Of a stretch of DNA of 64,000 nt, positions 33,418 through 43,620 are shown one piece after another. Under the pieces are notes generated by a model. That model had not been told where the DNA came from and made no database searches. It saw only the letters and a list, made by a program, of their open reading frames with translations. The stretch's first letter is position 1. Every line of letters starts with the position of its first letter. The position numbers and the translations under genes were made by a program. The stretch is from Isoetes taiwanensis (lineage: Eukaryota > Streptophyta > Lycopodiopsida > Isoetales > Isoetaceae): assembly GCA_021234155.1 (NCBI GenBank), contig JAJEKV010000019.1:5716284-5780283 (forward strand). Direction: 5' to 3'.

Positions 33418-33690
33418 TCAAACTATGTGCGTGAGCCCACTGTTGAGGGCAATTTTGATGCTGCCCATTCCTACAATGACATGCCCAAAGTCACCTCCCA
33501 ACATTACTTTCCTTGTTCCATGCACTGGTTGCAAGTCCTGAAAGTAATCCTCCTTTGGGCACATATGTTGAGTGGCTTCAGAGTCAATCCATATAATCTG
33601 ATCCTCAGCAGGTTTGTGTTCTATTTGAGCCATGAAGCCCTTCTCATCCTCAAACTCTGTCCGGAATGCCTTGTCTTTTCCCTTTTCCAT
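33418..33690 (-). pseudogene. pro: Copia protease with altered active site
   Basis: Reads DQIIWIDSEATQHMCPKEDYF: copia proteases have D-S-G-A/C-T/S-x-H at this place, so the active-site glycine is replaced by glutamate (GGA/GGG to GAG type change). The rest of the domain (KVMLGGDFGHVIVGMGSIKI) is normal. The frame is joined to gag only after a stop codon in the zinc knuckle. Confidence 0.85.
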
Positions 33691-34500
33691 GCGAATTGGG
33701 CATTCACGTGCTTAATGTCCAGGCTTTTTGCAGTAATTACAAACTCCTTTCCTTTTACTTGAGGATGCAGGCTTCTTTGCAAACCTACCATTCAATGATG
33801 CTCTAGTATCTTTGGCATTGATGCCACTGCTTCCAGCTTCCTTTTTGCCATTCTTCATACCGGCATTCCCAAATGTTTTCTTCCAACTCGAAGGCTTCTT
33901 ATTCATGAACATGGCCACTGAGGACTGATCTCCTTCTTTTATCTGGCGTGCTTGTTCTAGCAAAGATGCTATAACCTATTCAAGTGACAATCCTTCTACT
34001 ATCTGCAAAGTGGTGACTACATGAGAATATGAATGTGGAAGACTATGAAAGAGTACTGCCTTGGCATCATCATCTGTTACATCTGCTTTAATCCCTGCCA
34101 ACTGATTTAGGATTGATCTTAACTGGCTTATATGTTCTGCAAGACTTCCTCCTTCCTCCATGCGCAATTCAAAGAGCTGCCCCTTCAGAAGAACCTTAGA
34201 ATGTTTGGCCTGAATGCCAAATATCTTTTCTAAGGCTTCCCAAACTTCCCTTGCAGTCTTTGAGAAATTCACATGATGAATGTGGGCGTCTCCTAAGCCG
34301 AGACCAATCATTGCCATAGCTTTTCTATCCACTTTGCTAATGTTGTTGCATCAGAGGCTTTCTTCTCTGTGTCATCAACAACTCCATATAAATCCTTCTC
34401 AATCAAGTGGAACTTAAGTTTGACTTGCCAGGTATGAAAATTTCTTCCGTTGAATTTTTCTAACACATATTTTCCTCCAAGAACTATCTCCATCCTAATT
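33691..34500 (-). pseudogene. gag: Copia gag
   Basis: Starts near MEIVLGGKYVLEKFNGRNFHTW (about 34490), with the Ty1/copia gag pattern (LxKFNGxNFxxWxxxL), WEALEKIFGIQAKHSKVLLKGQLFELRM (UBN2-type domain), LHSLPHSYSHVVTTLQI, and ends with the zinc knuckle CNYCKKPGH followed by a stop and then the last Cys in the next codons. One frameshift near 34320 and a gap near 33970 break the frame. Confidence 0.9.
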
Positions 34501-34747
34501 CCTTGGAGTAAACCCTGAATAATAGATTTCCAATGAAAATTTGGAACAAATACTGCTCCTTGTCTCACCGGAATGTTAGACTCTAGAATACGAATTTGTG
34601 GATGTTTTTGATGCTTTGTTCCTGCTTCAATTTCCGCTGCGCAATTCTGTGATTCACTCTGGCTATCACACGTTGAATTCTGAGTGATTTAAGGAATTTC
34701 TTCTGCTGCTGCAATCTCTTTCCCATCGCTTCCCTGCTCTGATACCA

Positions 34748-34925
34748 TAAAGAAATATGGGAATATGTAGATGGATGAATAGCCCCTGCTGTAGCTCTTA
34801 TAGCAAAAACAGAAATTAGATTATGATTACTTCGTTATGGCTTATGACCATAACTAACAGACGTGCCCTTTGGGGCTGATGTGGATGCCACATAAGGAGA
34901 TGATCTGTCATGCATTTTCTTCACA
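34748..34925 (-). repeat. Copia 5' LTR
   Basis: 178 bp, adjacent to the primer site TGGTATCAGAGC (34747-34736, minus strand) and followed on the right by the target duplication ATTAA (34926-34930). Among the shorter LTRs for an autonomous plant copia element. Confidence 0.9.
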
Positions 34926-35289
34926 ATTAATAACATGGTTGCAGGATAGTAAGACACTTACGACTGTTCATCATCGTAAAATAGGAGCTCGCTACTGAAG
35001 AATTTAAATTCTTATTATGTAAATAATGATGCCATTCCAAATTTTAATTCAAATATAATTTTTATAAGGGATTTGATTATGGAAGATGTTCAGATATTTT
35101 TTCCCAAAACAAACTCAGCTATGTGTTTTGATTCCTATTGTTTAAGTCCACCACAAATCATAGTTGTACGTAAGGAAATGTAGGTTCGATGGCATCGACC
35201 TACTCTCTAAATGGTCTTTGACATAATCTTCCATGAACTCCAACAATGATTGCTTGTGTTTCGGCTTGTCATGTTATACTCATAGCAAA

Positions 35290-35625
35290 CATTTCCTCTC
35301 TGCAGTTAAATGTGGAGTCTTCTGGAGACAAATTGAAGGATCTTAAAGAAGGTCCCCATGAAATTGAAGCTGTGAAGCAGAAAGCTGAAATGCAAGCAGG
35401 CTAGAGGCCTCGATGCATTACTTGAAAAGATTGGGAAGAAACCAAAAGATAATATTTTAGATAGATCAAGAAAGGATTGTGGTGAATTCAAGGAAGAAAA
35501 AGGCATTACTGAGGAGCTTGAAGCTGAGCGACGAAAAGTATTTGGACAGAGTAACATTTTCTACAAAGTTGCAGAATATAATGAATGCGAGAAGGAAAGA
35601 GATGCATGCCAAAGATAGATGGCTC
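35290..35625 (+). pseudogene. SWC5/BCNT-C (CFDP1-like) gene fragment
   Basis: Conceptual reading with two frameshifts gives GDKLKDLKEGPHEIEAVKQKAEMQA, then RGLDALLEKIGKKPKDNILDRSRKDCGEFKEEKGITEELEAE, and EYNECEKERDA. This matches the BCNT-C domain of plant SWC5, a subunit of the SWR1 H2A.Z-exchange complex: LD..L..I.KK.K...LD...KDW.E.K...G...EL...Y, then Y..FE.ERDARL. A splice-acceptor-like CCTCTCTGCAG directly precedes the first coding bases, so this is a genomic exon fragment rather than a cDNA copy. It carries stops and is not expressed as a full protein. Confidence 0.6.
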
Positions 35626-35639
35626 TTTAATGGAGTCTG

Positions 35640-36090
35640 AAGATTAAATGCGAGTAGATCTTGGCTGATTATGACATTGTTCAATCTGCCCAACCCAATA
35701 ACCCTACTGCCTAGAATAACCTGGGAAATGTCAAGGTAATGTTTCTTGGTTTGTAAAGCATAATATATTTGAATTCTGGTTATTAAACTGCAGAGTGAAA
35801 TTAAAATTGGAGGATTCAAAGTGAGAGTAATATTTTGTTAAGTTGCAGGCAGCTTTAGAAAAATGGTATGATGCATTAGAAAGCTATAACCAAGCTGTAC
35901 AATTAGCATCAGAGCTTTCTTTTGTAGCTACTAACTATGCTCTGGTCTTCCCTTGTTTTTCAAAATATTTTGTGGCTTATTGACATTACCAGGTTTTGAA
36001 AAATTGTTAGTCCCTTTAGCAGATTGGCAAAGAGAGGGAAGCGACACGATTGTTTCGATCTATCCTCCGAAAGTACCCGGAACTATTATT
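35640..36090 (+). pseudogene. Plastid-type TPR protein gene fragment
   Basis: Short exon-like pieces in order: QPNNPTA followed by a TAG in place of Trp and NNLGNV (35688-35730), a likely intron, then ALEKWYDALESYNQAVQLASELSFVATNYAL (35850-35942), and after a gap a piece that reads EATRLFRSILRKYPE in the +1 frame (36030-36080). This is the end of a tetratricopeptide-repeat protein of the kind with PTAWNNLG and ALxxWxxALxxYxxAxxLAPxFSFAAANxAL. The proximity to the SWC5 fragment is odd, since I know of no linkage of these genes. Both could be a captured or segmentally duplicated piece. Confidence 0.55.
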
Positions 36091-37989
36091 TTCATTCCTT
36101 GTCTGGCTTTTGTTATCATGCACATATTTCATACTAAATCTACAATGCAACAACTGATAATGAGTTTTGGGTCAGGCAGTTTTGTTGTTCTTTAAGAGAA
36201 AAAATAACTGAACTATGTTAATTGCTCATTGCTCCCAAGCTCATATCTGAACTCTTGAGCCTTTTATGACCTTCCATAAGTATATCTTGTTTCAGTCTTG
36301 TTTAGATATATCTAAATCTAATTTACCACAAAACTTGTCTCTAATTATAATAAGGAACTGAGGATAGTAAAATTCTATTAGATTATCACTCCTCCTTGCA
36401 CGCGTTTGGCTATCAAATGATATCAAATTGAGCGTGCACTGTTATATTAGAGAAACTATTTGGAACACTCCACTTTTCCATAGCTATCTTGAGCATAATT
36501 CCTATGTTCGCTTCTTAGTTTCCAGATGAGAGCAGCTCTAGCTATCTCATTGTATGCTCAATGCTTAAGTACAGATGCAGAAAACAACTGGACAAGAGTT
36601 GAGCTATAAACTATTCATGCTTAAAATTGATTTCATATTGTCACAAAGTGTAAAGGGTATCGTGACCGAAACTGGGTATAGAACACTAGAATTTGGCTAT
36701 CTAAGCTTATAAAAGCATTGGAGAACTTTCTTGATCTGGAAATACTAAAGGCATATTGCCACAGCTACATGATTATTATTTGCCATATGAAGTGTGTGGC
36801 TCAAAGGAAGTTGAAGATGAACATCACTTATAGATTGTTCTGCCTATAAGACTATGAGAAAACATCACTTTTAGGATGTAGATTTTTAAATATTTATTCT
36901 TCATATTTTCATTATACATTTTATATATACTAAAACATAGATCATAGTTTTAATATCCTATAATAAAAATTTTTGGGCACACTATCTAAAGTATAACAGA
37001 CTGCCATGATAGAATCTAACAAACACGTATTGATTCATTTCTTCAACAAGAGCTTAAAATTATCTGCTAATCACACAACGGTTGTTAGATAAGATCCACA
37101 ATGGGATATCAAATCTTTAAGAATGCTTAAGCGCATACATTATTTTTGCATTCATGGCATTTTTGAATAATCAAATCCTTCTAGATTAGGGAAAAGAATA
37201 CTTATTGCAAGATGTGCCTTAAGAAATATCAAATTACTTAATCCAGACACTAAATGAAAGGAGGTCTCTGGCAATTTTGAGCTGCCATTTAAGCTTCATT
37301 TTTTAAGGTCATGGTATGAGCTAGAATAAACCTTGCATGTTAGTCACATTTGAAGATGTCGTTGTGACATGAAGCTTTTAATGCTATCTCACCTTTGGGT
37401 ATGCATAATGCAACCTAGGCAATTTTAAGGGAAACTTTTAGCGCCTGTGGTCTTTAATTCTGGGTTTATTCCTCCAACCAATAGGTATAACCGTCAATCT
37501 TCAACTCCAAATTCAAATTGAAATTCTATCTAGGGTGGAGATAGTATCCTCGTTTTACATCAAGAGTGCTGATTTATTTATGTGAAATGTATATGCAACA
37601 TAAAAATGATCATAATGCTATGATACTCATTTAAGGAGGATTTCATAGGGTTTTCCATTTGGAATGGGACTATTGATTGACCAAGAGGACATTCGTGATG
37701 TGATATTATTCAAAGAATGTCCATGGAGACATAAAACAATTTTAAAAATGTGGCTATGGGTAATGCAATATGTACAGAGATATATGAAGCTCTATATATG
37801 CAATAAGGGACCACCTCCATTAGCCCGATTTTGGGGCAACACTGTGCCTCGTGGCGAACTTACGTAGGTAATTCTCATCATTGTAGCTCTACTATAAAAA
37901 CCCTTTGTACATGTAAGTATAAATCCTTCACAACAAGAAGGCAAAACTTTCGATTTTGGTCACTTGCATGGTGATCACAATAGTGCGTA
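36091..37989. other. AT-rich intergenic sequence, no gene seen
   Basis: No coding similarity, RNA gene or repeat array recognised. Confidence 0.5.
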
Positions 37990-38042
37990 GTTGTGGACGG
38001 ATCAATGGGGAACGCCCAACCCATTGATGCATTAGCATCTTG
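37990..38042 (-). repeat. Dispersed repeat R1, partial copy 3 (hairpin end only)
   Basis: On the minus strand CAAGATGCTAATGCATCAATGG is shared with 221-241, followed by a related hairpin with a different loop (CATCAATGGGTTGGGCGTTC, then CCCATTGAT) and TCCACAA as in copy 1. Beyond this the sequence diverges, replaced on one side by a run of A/T. The hairpin stem is preserved while the loop is not. Confidence 0.65.
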
Positions 38043-39503
38043 TTTTTTTTTTTCCATAGTGGGACTGCTTTATCTCATGACCATATAAGACCCAATGAAA
38101 TATTGCCACATGGCCTTGTAAAGCCTGTTGTTATTCTAAATACTATCTATCTATTTATAAAAATAAAGTGATGCACATGAAGGGCTGCCCTCCACTGCCC
38201 AAATGTAAAATGGCTAAAAACAAGACATTGAATTCATATTTTCACAACCTATGTTTAAATCAAAATTGCACGGTTCTGGTGAAAGATTGGTTGTCAATAT
38301 ATTAAAGGCAATTTGGATCTCAATCACGTTAAAGGATGCTTAAAGTTTCATGTCATCTTTTAAATTAACCCTAAGGGTCCCAACCCCAAAAATACAATTC
38401 CAACAACTGTTGGTTTGTACCTGCCACAAGATTATTTACTAAGATTAGAAAACGCTTATCTCTTTGAGTTTTTGATGAAAAATCCTATTGAGAAGCCCTC
38501 GACAATGGATTTGCACAAATGCAAGGCGTACTAAATTGCGCCCATAAAATATCCCACAAGCGAAAAAGAAGTTGAATCGTTGCACCATCTCTAGGAAATT
38601 TTGGTGAGAGACTCGTCTGGAGGGGAAAACCGGCCGATAGATAGGCATATCTTTCATCACAGCAGTGTACAACATTTTGAAAAAAATATCTAAGGTGGAG
38701 GGTAGTCCACCAATTGGGTCTGACTACCCACTAATAATAATGATAAAGGGGACATGCCATAGGAACAACCCAGGCCCCTTTAAGATGGCGTAAAATAAGA
38801 AAGGCAAATAGGAGGCAACGTGTGAAAGTTTATCACCGGGATGAAAAACCCCGCCCTTTCGGGTTGTGCGAAAGTTTATCACCGGGATGAAAAACCCCGC
38901 CCTTTTGGGTTTTCGAGGAAAACCCTAACGATAAACCTTCGCCCGACGGCTCCAAAGGAAAAGCCCGGGCCATCAAAGTGGAGATCATTGATGAAAAAGT
39001 CGAGGAAGCACAAGATGGAGGTCGCAAATCAGACGATGCATCTCAAACTCCATGGGAGAGCCAAACAAAAGAAAGAAATAGCCATGATCACCTGAAAACT
39101 TTGGAGAAAAGAAAACAAACAGAATGTATTAGACGTTAGAAAAGTAACGCAAGAAAGTCGCCATAGGATGAGATGACCTGAAAAGAAACAACAACAAAAG
39201 AAGCAATTAACTCAAAAAATAGAAGCCATCATGCCGGCTCGGCGAAGCCTCCCAAGGGGGCTGGTCCATGACAAATCACAATCCTCCAATAAGAGAAGGG
39301 GCTAGTCACGCGAGCCATGCGACATAAGAGCATATCTTCATAACCTCTCAAATACAGAGGGGGGTCGCGCGAGCCACGCGACATAACATCATATGTTAAA
39401 ACAACATAACCTCTCAAATATAGAGGGGCTGGTCACGCGAGCCACGCGAAATGAAATCACAAATCAACATGAATGCAAACAACTTAGGGTGGGGAGGGAG
39501 GGA

Positions 39504-39622
39504 ACTAAGACCCAAAAAAACCGCTGTGAGAAGACGCCGATAATGGAGAAAAAGCCCAAGGACGTATATATAGCCTCGTCTCTCCCCAAAATGGCGATTC
39601 GACGGTGTCGATCGCATGCATT
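39504..39622 (+). repeat. 120-bp TATA-bearing repeat, copy 1
   Basis: Near-identical to 40889-41008: begins ACTAAGACCCAAAAAAA, contains GGACGTATATATAGCCTC (TATA-like, 39561-39577), and ends CGACGGTGTCG...CGCATGCATT. About five differences between copies. Core-promoter-like but no gene follows. Confidence 0.8.
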
Positions 39623-40009
39623 TTGGTGAAAGACTCGTCTAGAGGGGAAAACCGGCCGATCAAAAGAGAACTTCTATAAGACTATGAGCAAGGTGTGATT
39701 GCCACTATAAAGTTGACATACGTTGAATGAGCATCAGGAAAAAAGCAATACCATGTCTAACAAATCAAAACTCCCAAATGTAATTGCCAAGATATGAAGA
39801 TTGCTAAATGTATCAAAGTGGTTACGAAGGCAACCTGGGGGGAAAAAACTACTAAACCCTAGGAACAATTTGGAAATAGAAAGAAATCATGGCAAACAAA
39901 TCTAAATGGCAACTAAACAAAAATACACGCGGGAGCAATAGTGGCAAATACATAAAAGGAATAAGAAGTCATTTGTAAGGAAGACGGTTGAATAAGAAAT
40001 CACTTTTAA

Positions 40010-40095
40010 AGGGTACGATTGATTGGGAGACTCGAACCTTCACCGCCAACATAGGAATCAAAGCCTGTAACCACTAGGCTAAACCCAGTATAACT
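40010..40095 (-). mobile_element. tRNA-derived SINE head (box A and box B)
   Basis: Minus strand holds TAGCCTAGTGG (40081-40071, exact pol III box A) and, 33 bases on, GGTTCGAGTC (40038-40029, box B). The sequence between resembles a tRNA D-arm/anticodon region but the ends do not form an acceptor stem, so I read it as a SINE head, not a tRNA gene. The 3' limit, to the left, is not defined. Confidence 0.55.
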
Positions 40096-40422
40096 TTTAA
40101 AATACAAATCGAAATTTTATAAAATCGTCATATGCTGTGAATAGGTAACCGAACAAAAGGCGGCAGAGAAAAGAGACAACTCCGGAATGCTAAAAACGAA
40201 GAAGAAAGGAACGGGTAGAACAAATCCGATCACAAAATCAAAACAGAGGGAAGAAGAGCTATGCTTGATGATCAGAATTAGACTAGTAAGAGCGATTCAC
40301 AAAAGAAAGCAACCGATTTTTCCAAATAGACAAGTATGGGAGCAAAAAAGGGGAAAAATATTAAATAGCCACAGATCGGTCCAAGGAAATCGCCGGTTAA
40401 TCATAGAATACTGAAAGCGCTC

Positions 40423-40866
40423 AATCACATGAGAATTCGAGGCAGTACCTTCCAAGATCCCTGCATGCAAGCCAAAATTCGAGAGCCAAAGCGAGCAAGA
40501 ATCATTCATAAAATTGATAGATCCACAAACGTGTGCATGTAAGAGAAGCAAAGGAAATGAAAACATGAATGAATCACGTGAAATTTTGATGCAGTACCTT
40601 CAAGATCCATGCATGCCAGCCAAAATTTCATAGCCCTAAGCGAGCAAGAATCATTCATAAAACGTATAGATCCACAAATTCGTGCATGCAAGAGACACAA
40701 AGGAACGAAAACATGAACGAATCACATGAGAATTTGATACAGGACCTTCAAGATCCATGCATGCAAGTAAAAATTCCACAGCCAAAGTGCACAAGAATGA
40801 TTCCTAAAACTTACAGATCCACAACTTGGTGCATGCAAGAGAGGCAAAAGAATGAAAGCATGAACT
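40423..40866 (+). repeat. Tandem repeat, three units of about 148 bp
   Basis: Units start at about 40423, 40572 and 40720 with AATCACRTGAGAATT..., then CAGTACCTTCAAGATCC, ATGCATGCAAG, CAAGAATCATTCATAAAA and TAGATCCACAA. The units are roughly 85-90% alike by eye. They include the RY-type CATGCATG element in each unit. Confidence 0.85.
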
Positions 40867-40888
40867 AATAATCAATGCTTGGCCAACG

Positions 40889-41008
40889 ACTAAGACCCAA
40901 AAAAACTGCTGTGAGAAGACGCCGATAATGGAGAAAGAGCCCAAGGACGTATATATAGCCTCATCTCTCCCCAAAATGGCGATCCGACGGTGTCGAATCG
41001 CATGCATT
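40889..41008 (+). repeat. 120-bp TATA-bearing repeat, copy 2
   Basis: Second copy of 39504-39622, immediately after the 148-bp tandem array. TATA-like GGACGTATATATAGCC at 40945-40960. Followed by a T24 run at 41048-41072. Confidence 0.8.
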
Positions 41009-41990
41009 CACGCGGAAGACCCATATAAACCATGCGAGTGTATGAAAGTTTTTTTTTTTTTTTTTTTTTTTTGGGGGTAGCATGTATGCTAGGGGTTTAA
41101 ACACCCATCTGGCTGACATTTTAGTGTATTTTCTCGTTCCAAGGCTTTTATGCACATATGTAGGTCACCTAAACACCATCATTCTATCTGTACAAAATGG
41201 AAGTTGGGTCTCGATTTTTGTTGGAGCTTTAATCTGATGATGCCATGTGGCATCGTTTTTAAGGCAAAATGGAAGTTGGGGTTCTATATTCTGCAGACAT
41301 CAATTTTGACTGGTTTTGACAGATTGCATTTTAGCCAACTCCCCCGTTTTCCCTTTTCTGCATAGCTCCAACAAACTTGGCGAGGTAACCAACAGACACA
41401 CCAGAAGCCTTAAGCAATAAAGCATCCTAAGCTTCCGGCCTTAAGCTTCAAAGATCTGGCCTTAAGCTTGATATCCGGCAGATCCTTAAGCAACACAGGC
41501 CTTAAGCGTAAGAGATCCGACAAATCTCTTTAGGGCATCTTTCTGGCAATGGTATATGTTTCTTTTTCTTCCTTTGTTGCAAAAGTTTGGCTGGATTCAA
41601 CCAGAAACTTCTGTGGGCAAAAGTTCCAACTGCATGATTTATTTTGAAGCAGGATCGACCTTTTGAAGCAGAAAATATAACCTTTGAAGCGAAAAATGCA
41701 ACATTTCAAGCAGAAAATGCGACTGTCGACCTCCTTGGCCCCTGTAAATACTTCATCTTCCAAGAATCGAGCCCACCGAAGAGAGAAAATGAATGATTTG
41801 CTTAGAACAATGGAACAGAAAATGAAGAACAAAGAGGAAAAAAGGATCCTGCCCCACTGCGAAAACTCGATCCCTTAACTGCCGAATCAAGCTACAAGTT
41901 GTAGCAAACCGAATCTCTGAACTGCAATTGACTCCATAAACTACCTAATCAATCTAAAGGGAATGCCTAATCGACCCAACTTCCGTTTTG

Positions 41991-42096
41991 TTGGGGAATG
42001 CCATAGGGTCGCCCCTTTCCGGTTTGGAAAGGACCCCCTCCCAGCTGCCACCGGTTGGAAGGCCCCCCTTCCAAACCGAAAAATGGCATTCCCCAA
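41991..42096. mobile_element. 106-bp MITE-like element
   Basis: Perfect 14-bp terminal inverted repeat TTGGGGAATGCCAT at 41991-42004 and 42083-42096, with further internal complementarity (CCGGTTTGGAA / TTCCAAACCG). No clear target duplication was identified (TTTTG left, TACAT right), so the superfamily is open. The internal part is GC-rich and can fold into one long hairpin. Confidence 0.65.
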
Positions 42097-43130
42097 TACA
42101 TCATCAACACTAAAATGCCATCCTAAAAAAAAGGAATAAGATACTACTAAGAGATGAGAAAGAACCAATGAGAAGCACACATATAACATTACAATAAGCA
42201 GTCATTTTTTTAAAGATGCATGCTCACCAATCCCTGGAATCTCGATCGAATGGTCAGGATCAATGGCATGCTTATAAAGTACTTTAGAAGTAAAAAAGCT
42301 AACTTTTGAGTATCAAGGACATGGAATAAATACTATTCCTATATTTTAGTGTAGCCAAAATAGTTTTGGCTAAACTACTCTCAAATTGGACCTTGATAGC
42401 ATTTGGCTAAGCTAGATGATTTTTCTCCATCACAGTTTCCTGGCTTTGGCTAAACTTTCAAAAAATGGGGAGGCAAATATTAGCCATTACATCAAAGACA
42501 TTGAACTTATCCTATAGTTTAAATTTGGTTTTTCCGGCAAGTGGAAAACTTTTTTGATTTTTTTTCCCGGCCACTTTTCTAAGGTCTTAAGGGTTTTTGA
42601 TGCCGAAAAACATTCCCGGTGAGCCAAAAATCAGAAATAGACGAAAATACCTTTCCATGATTATTTTTTGTGTTTACCCGATTGCATTGCAGGTGTCGAT
42701 TGCATGTGCCCGATTCAAGGAACCTCCGATTAAGGAGTTAGAGCTTATTACCAGAGGTTTTTGGCTGGAGACCTGCTTGGGATTCAAGTTTCTTTCGGAT
42801 ATGGGGGTTTCCCTGCAGCTTTTGGATCGGCAAAAATGATTTCGGTGTTTGCTATACAATGAGATACTATATCGTGTGGGAGGAACCAGATCAAGAGAAT
42901 ATTTAAATTTGTACATGCAATTCCTTCAGCTTTTGTCTATGTCAATAAGCATCCTGGTATTGAAATTTTGGCCCTAATTATGTTTCTTCGTCTTGCTTCA
43001 CGTGTTATTTGATTGTTCTTCGTCAATTATAGTCCATCCTCTGATTCTAGCATCTTCACTATACAAGTGATTTTTAAACCTAATGATTTATCTCATTTTT
43101 GCAGAAGAAGCTTCAATGCTTTCAGGTATT
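42097..43130. other. Intergenic sequence with one possible exon
   Basis: At 42693-42836 an open stretch follows a good splice acceptor (TTGCATTGCAG) and reads VSIACARFKEPPIKELELIT and GFWLETCLGFKFLSDMG. It looks exon-like but I cannot name it. Otherwise no gene seen. Confidence 0.3.
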
Positions 43131-43330
43131 ATTAAATTGTCCTTCTGACAAATAGGGTTTGGAATCTGAGCAGCACGGAAAATATTTGCAGCGATGGTTA
43201 TGTTTGTCTGAGCTGCAAAAAATGCCCGGATGGATATTATGCAAAGCAGGAATGCAGCCAAGATCAAGACACACAAATATGTTTTGGGGAATTGAAGAGC
43301 CCAACTCCGGATCCATCTGAGCAAGAATAA
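43131..43330 (+). pseudogene. CRINKLY4-like receptor fragment, TNFR-type cysteine-rich part
   Basis: Plus strand reads VWNLSSTENICSDGYVCLSCKKCPDGYYAKQECSQDQDTQICF: a Cys-rich repeat with C-x2-C-x2-C-P-x-G-Y-Y-x4-C, as in the TNFR-like domain of CRINKLY4-family receptor kinases. It is joined at about 43330 to the upstream domain of apparently the same kind of gene, but on the opposite strand. Confidence 0.5.
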
Positions 43331-43620
43331 GAATAGTTTTTCTCACACACGCTGGGAGGAATTTCTGGCAAGGAAACCGCACCGGAATTGTCAAAACCTT
43401 TGCCCCAGCAATAGACAGAATAGTTGTCGTACAAAACTCCACAGGTAAAATAATCTCCGGCAGCTATGCTAGCCTCAAATAGTGTTTTATCTGGTCTAAC
43501 ACGTCTTGGGAACACCTCTGTTGGGTCTTTATTTTGGATCATCGTTTGATTTATAAAGATGCAATTATTGTATAGGTACATGAGATCATCATGTGTATGG
43601 TGTTTATGCATCTGGCCATC
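43330..43620 (-). pseudogene. CRINKLY4-like receptor fragment, RCC1-like 'crinkly' repeat part
   Basis: Minus strand reads PTEVFPRRVRPDKTLFEASIAAGDYFTCGVLYDNYSVYCWGKGF, then SLPEIPPSVCEKNYS. The F-x-x-I-A-A-G-x-x-x-T-C-G-V/I-x-x-x-x-x-x-V-x-C-W-G pattern is that of the crinkly repeats in the ectodomain of CRINKLY4/CRINKLY4-related kinases. It stops at the inversion point with the TNFR-like fragment. No kinase domain is present nearby. Confidence 0.55.

Larger units (their letters stand above)
25134..34925 (-). mobile_element. Ty1/copia retrotransposon, complete ends, split by a piggyBac element
   Basis: Short LTRs lie at 25134-25325 (192 bp) and 34748-34925 (178 bp). They differ by a few substitutions and a roughly 14-bp segment present only in the left copy. 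Both begin TAAARAAATATGGG and end TTCTTCACA on the plus strand. The target duplication ATTAA flanks the element at 25129-25133 and 34926-34930. The primer site TGGTATCAGAGC is at 34747-34736 and a purine tract (AAGTGGGAG) abuts the left LTR. Gene order on the minus strand is gag, protease, integrase, RT, RNase H, the copia order. A 5.0-kb piggyBac element occupies 25642-30652. Without it the copia element is about 4.8 kb. Confidence 0.93.
38580..41010. repeat. Complex local repeat region with duplicated TATA-bearing segments
   Basis: Components are as follows. A 46-bp tandem pair at 38824-38915 (AAAGTTTATCACCGGGATG...). An AGACTCGTCTRGAGGGGAAA...GGCCGAT block at 38606-38640 and 39629-39660. 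A GTCACGCGAGCCACGCGA motif three times at 39303-39450. A 120-bp segment at 39504-39622 repeated at 40889-41008. A roughly 148-bp unit three times at 40423-40866. No credible coding sequence. It is more GC-rich than the flanks, with CATGCATG and CGCATGCATT motifs. It may be a satellite-like or promoter-derived repeat. Confidence 0.75.

Noticed and set aside
40010-40095. Genuine tRNA gene
   Set aside because: Box A and box B are good, but no acceptor stem or clear anticodon loop can be formed, so it is more likely a SINE head.
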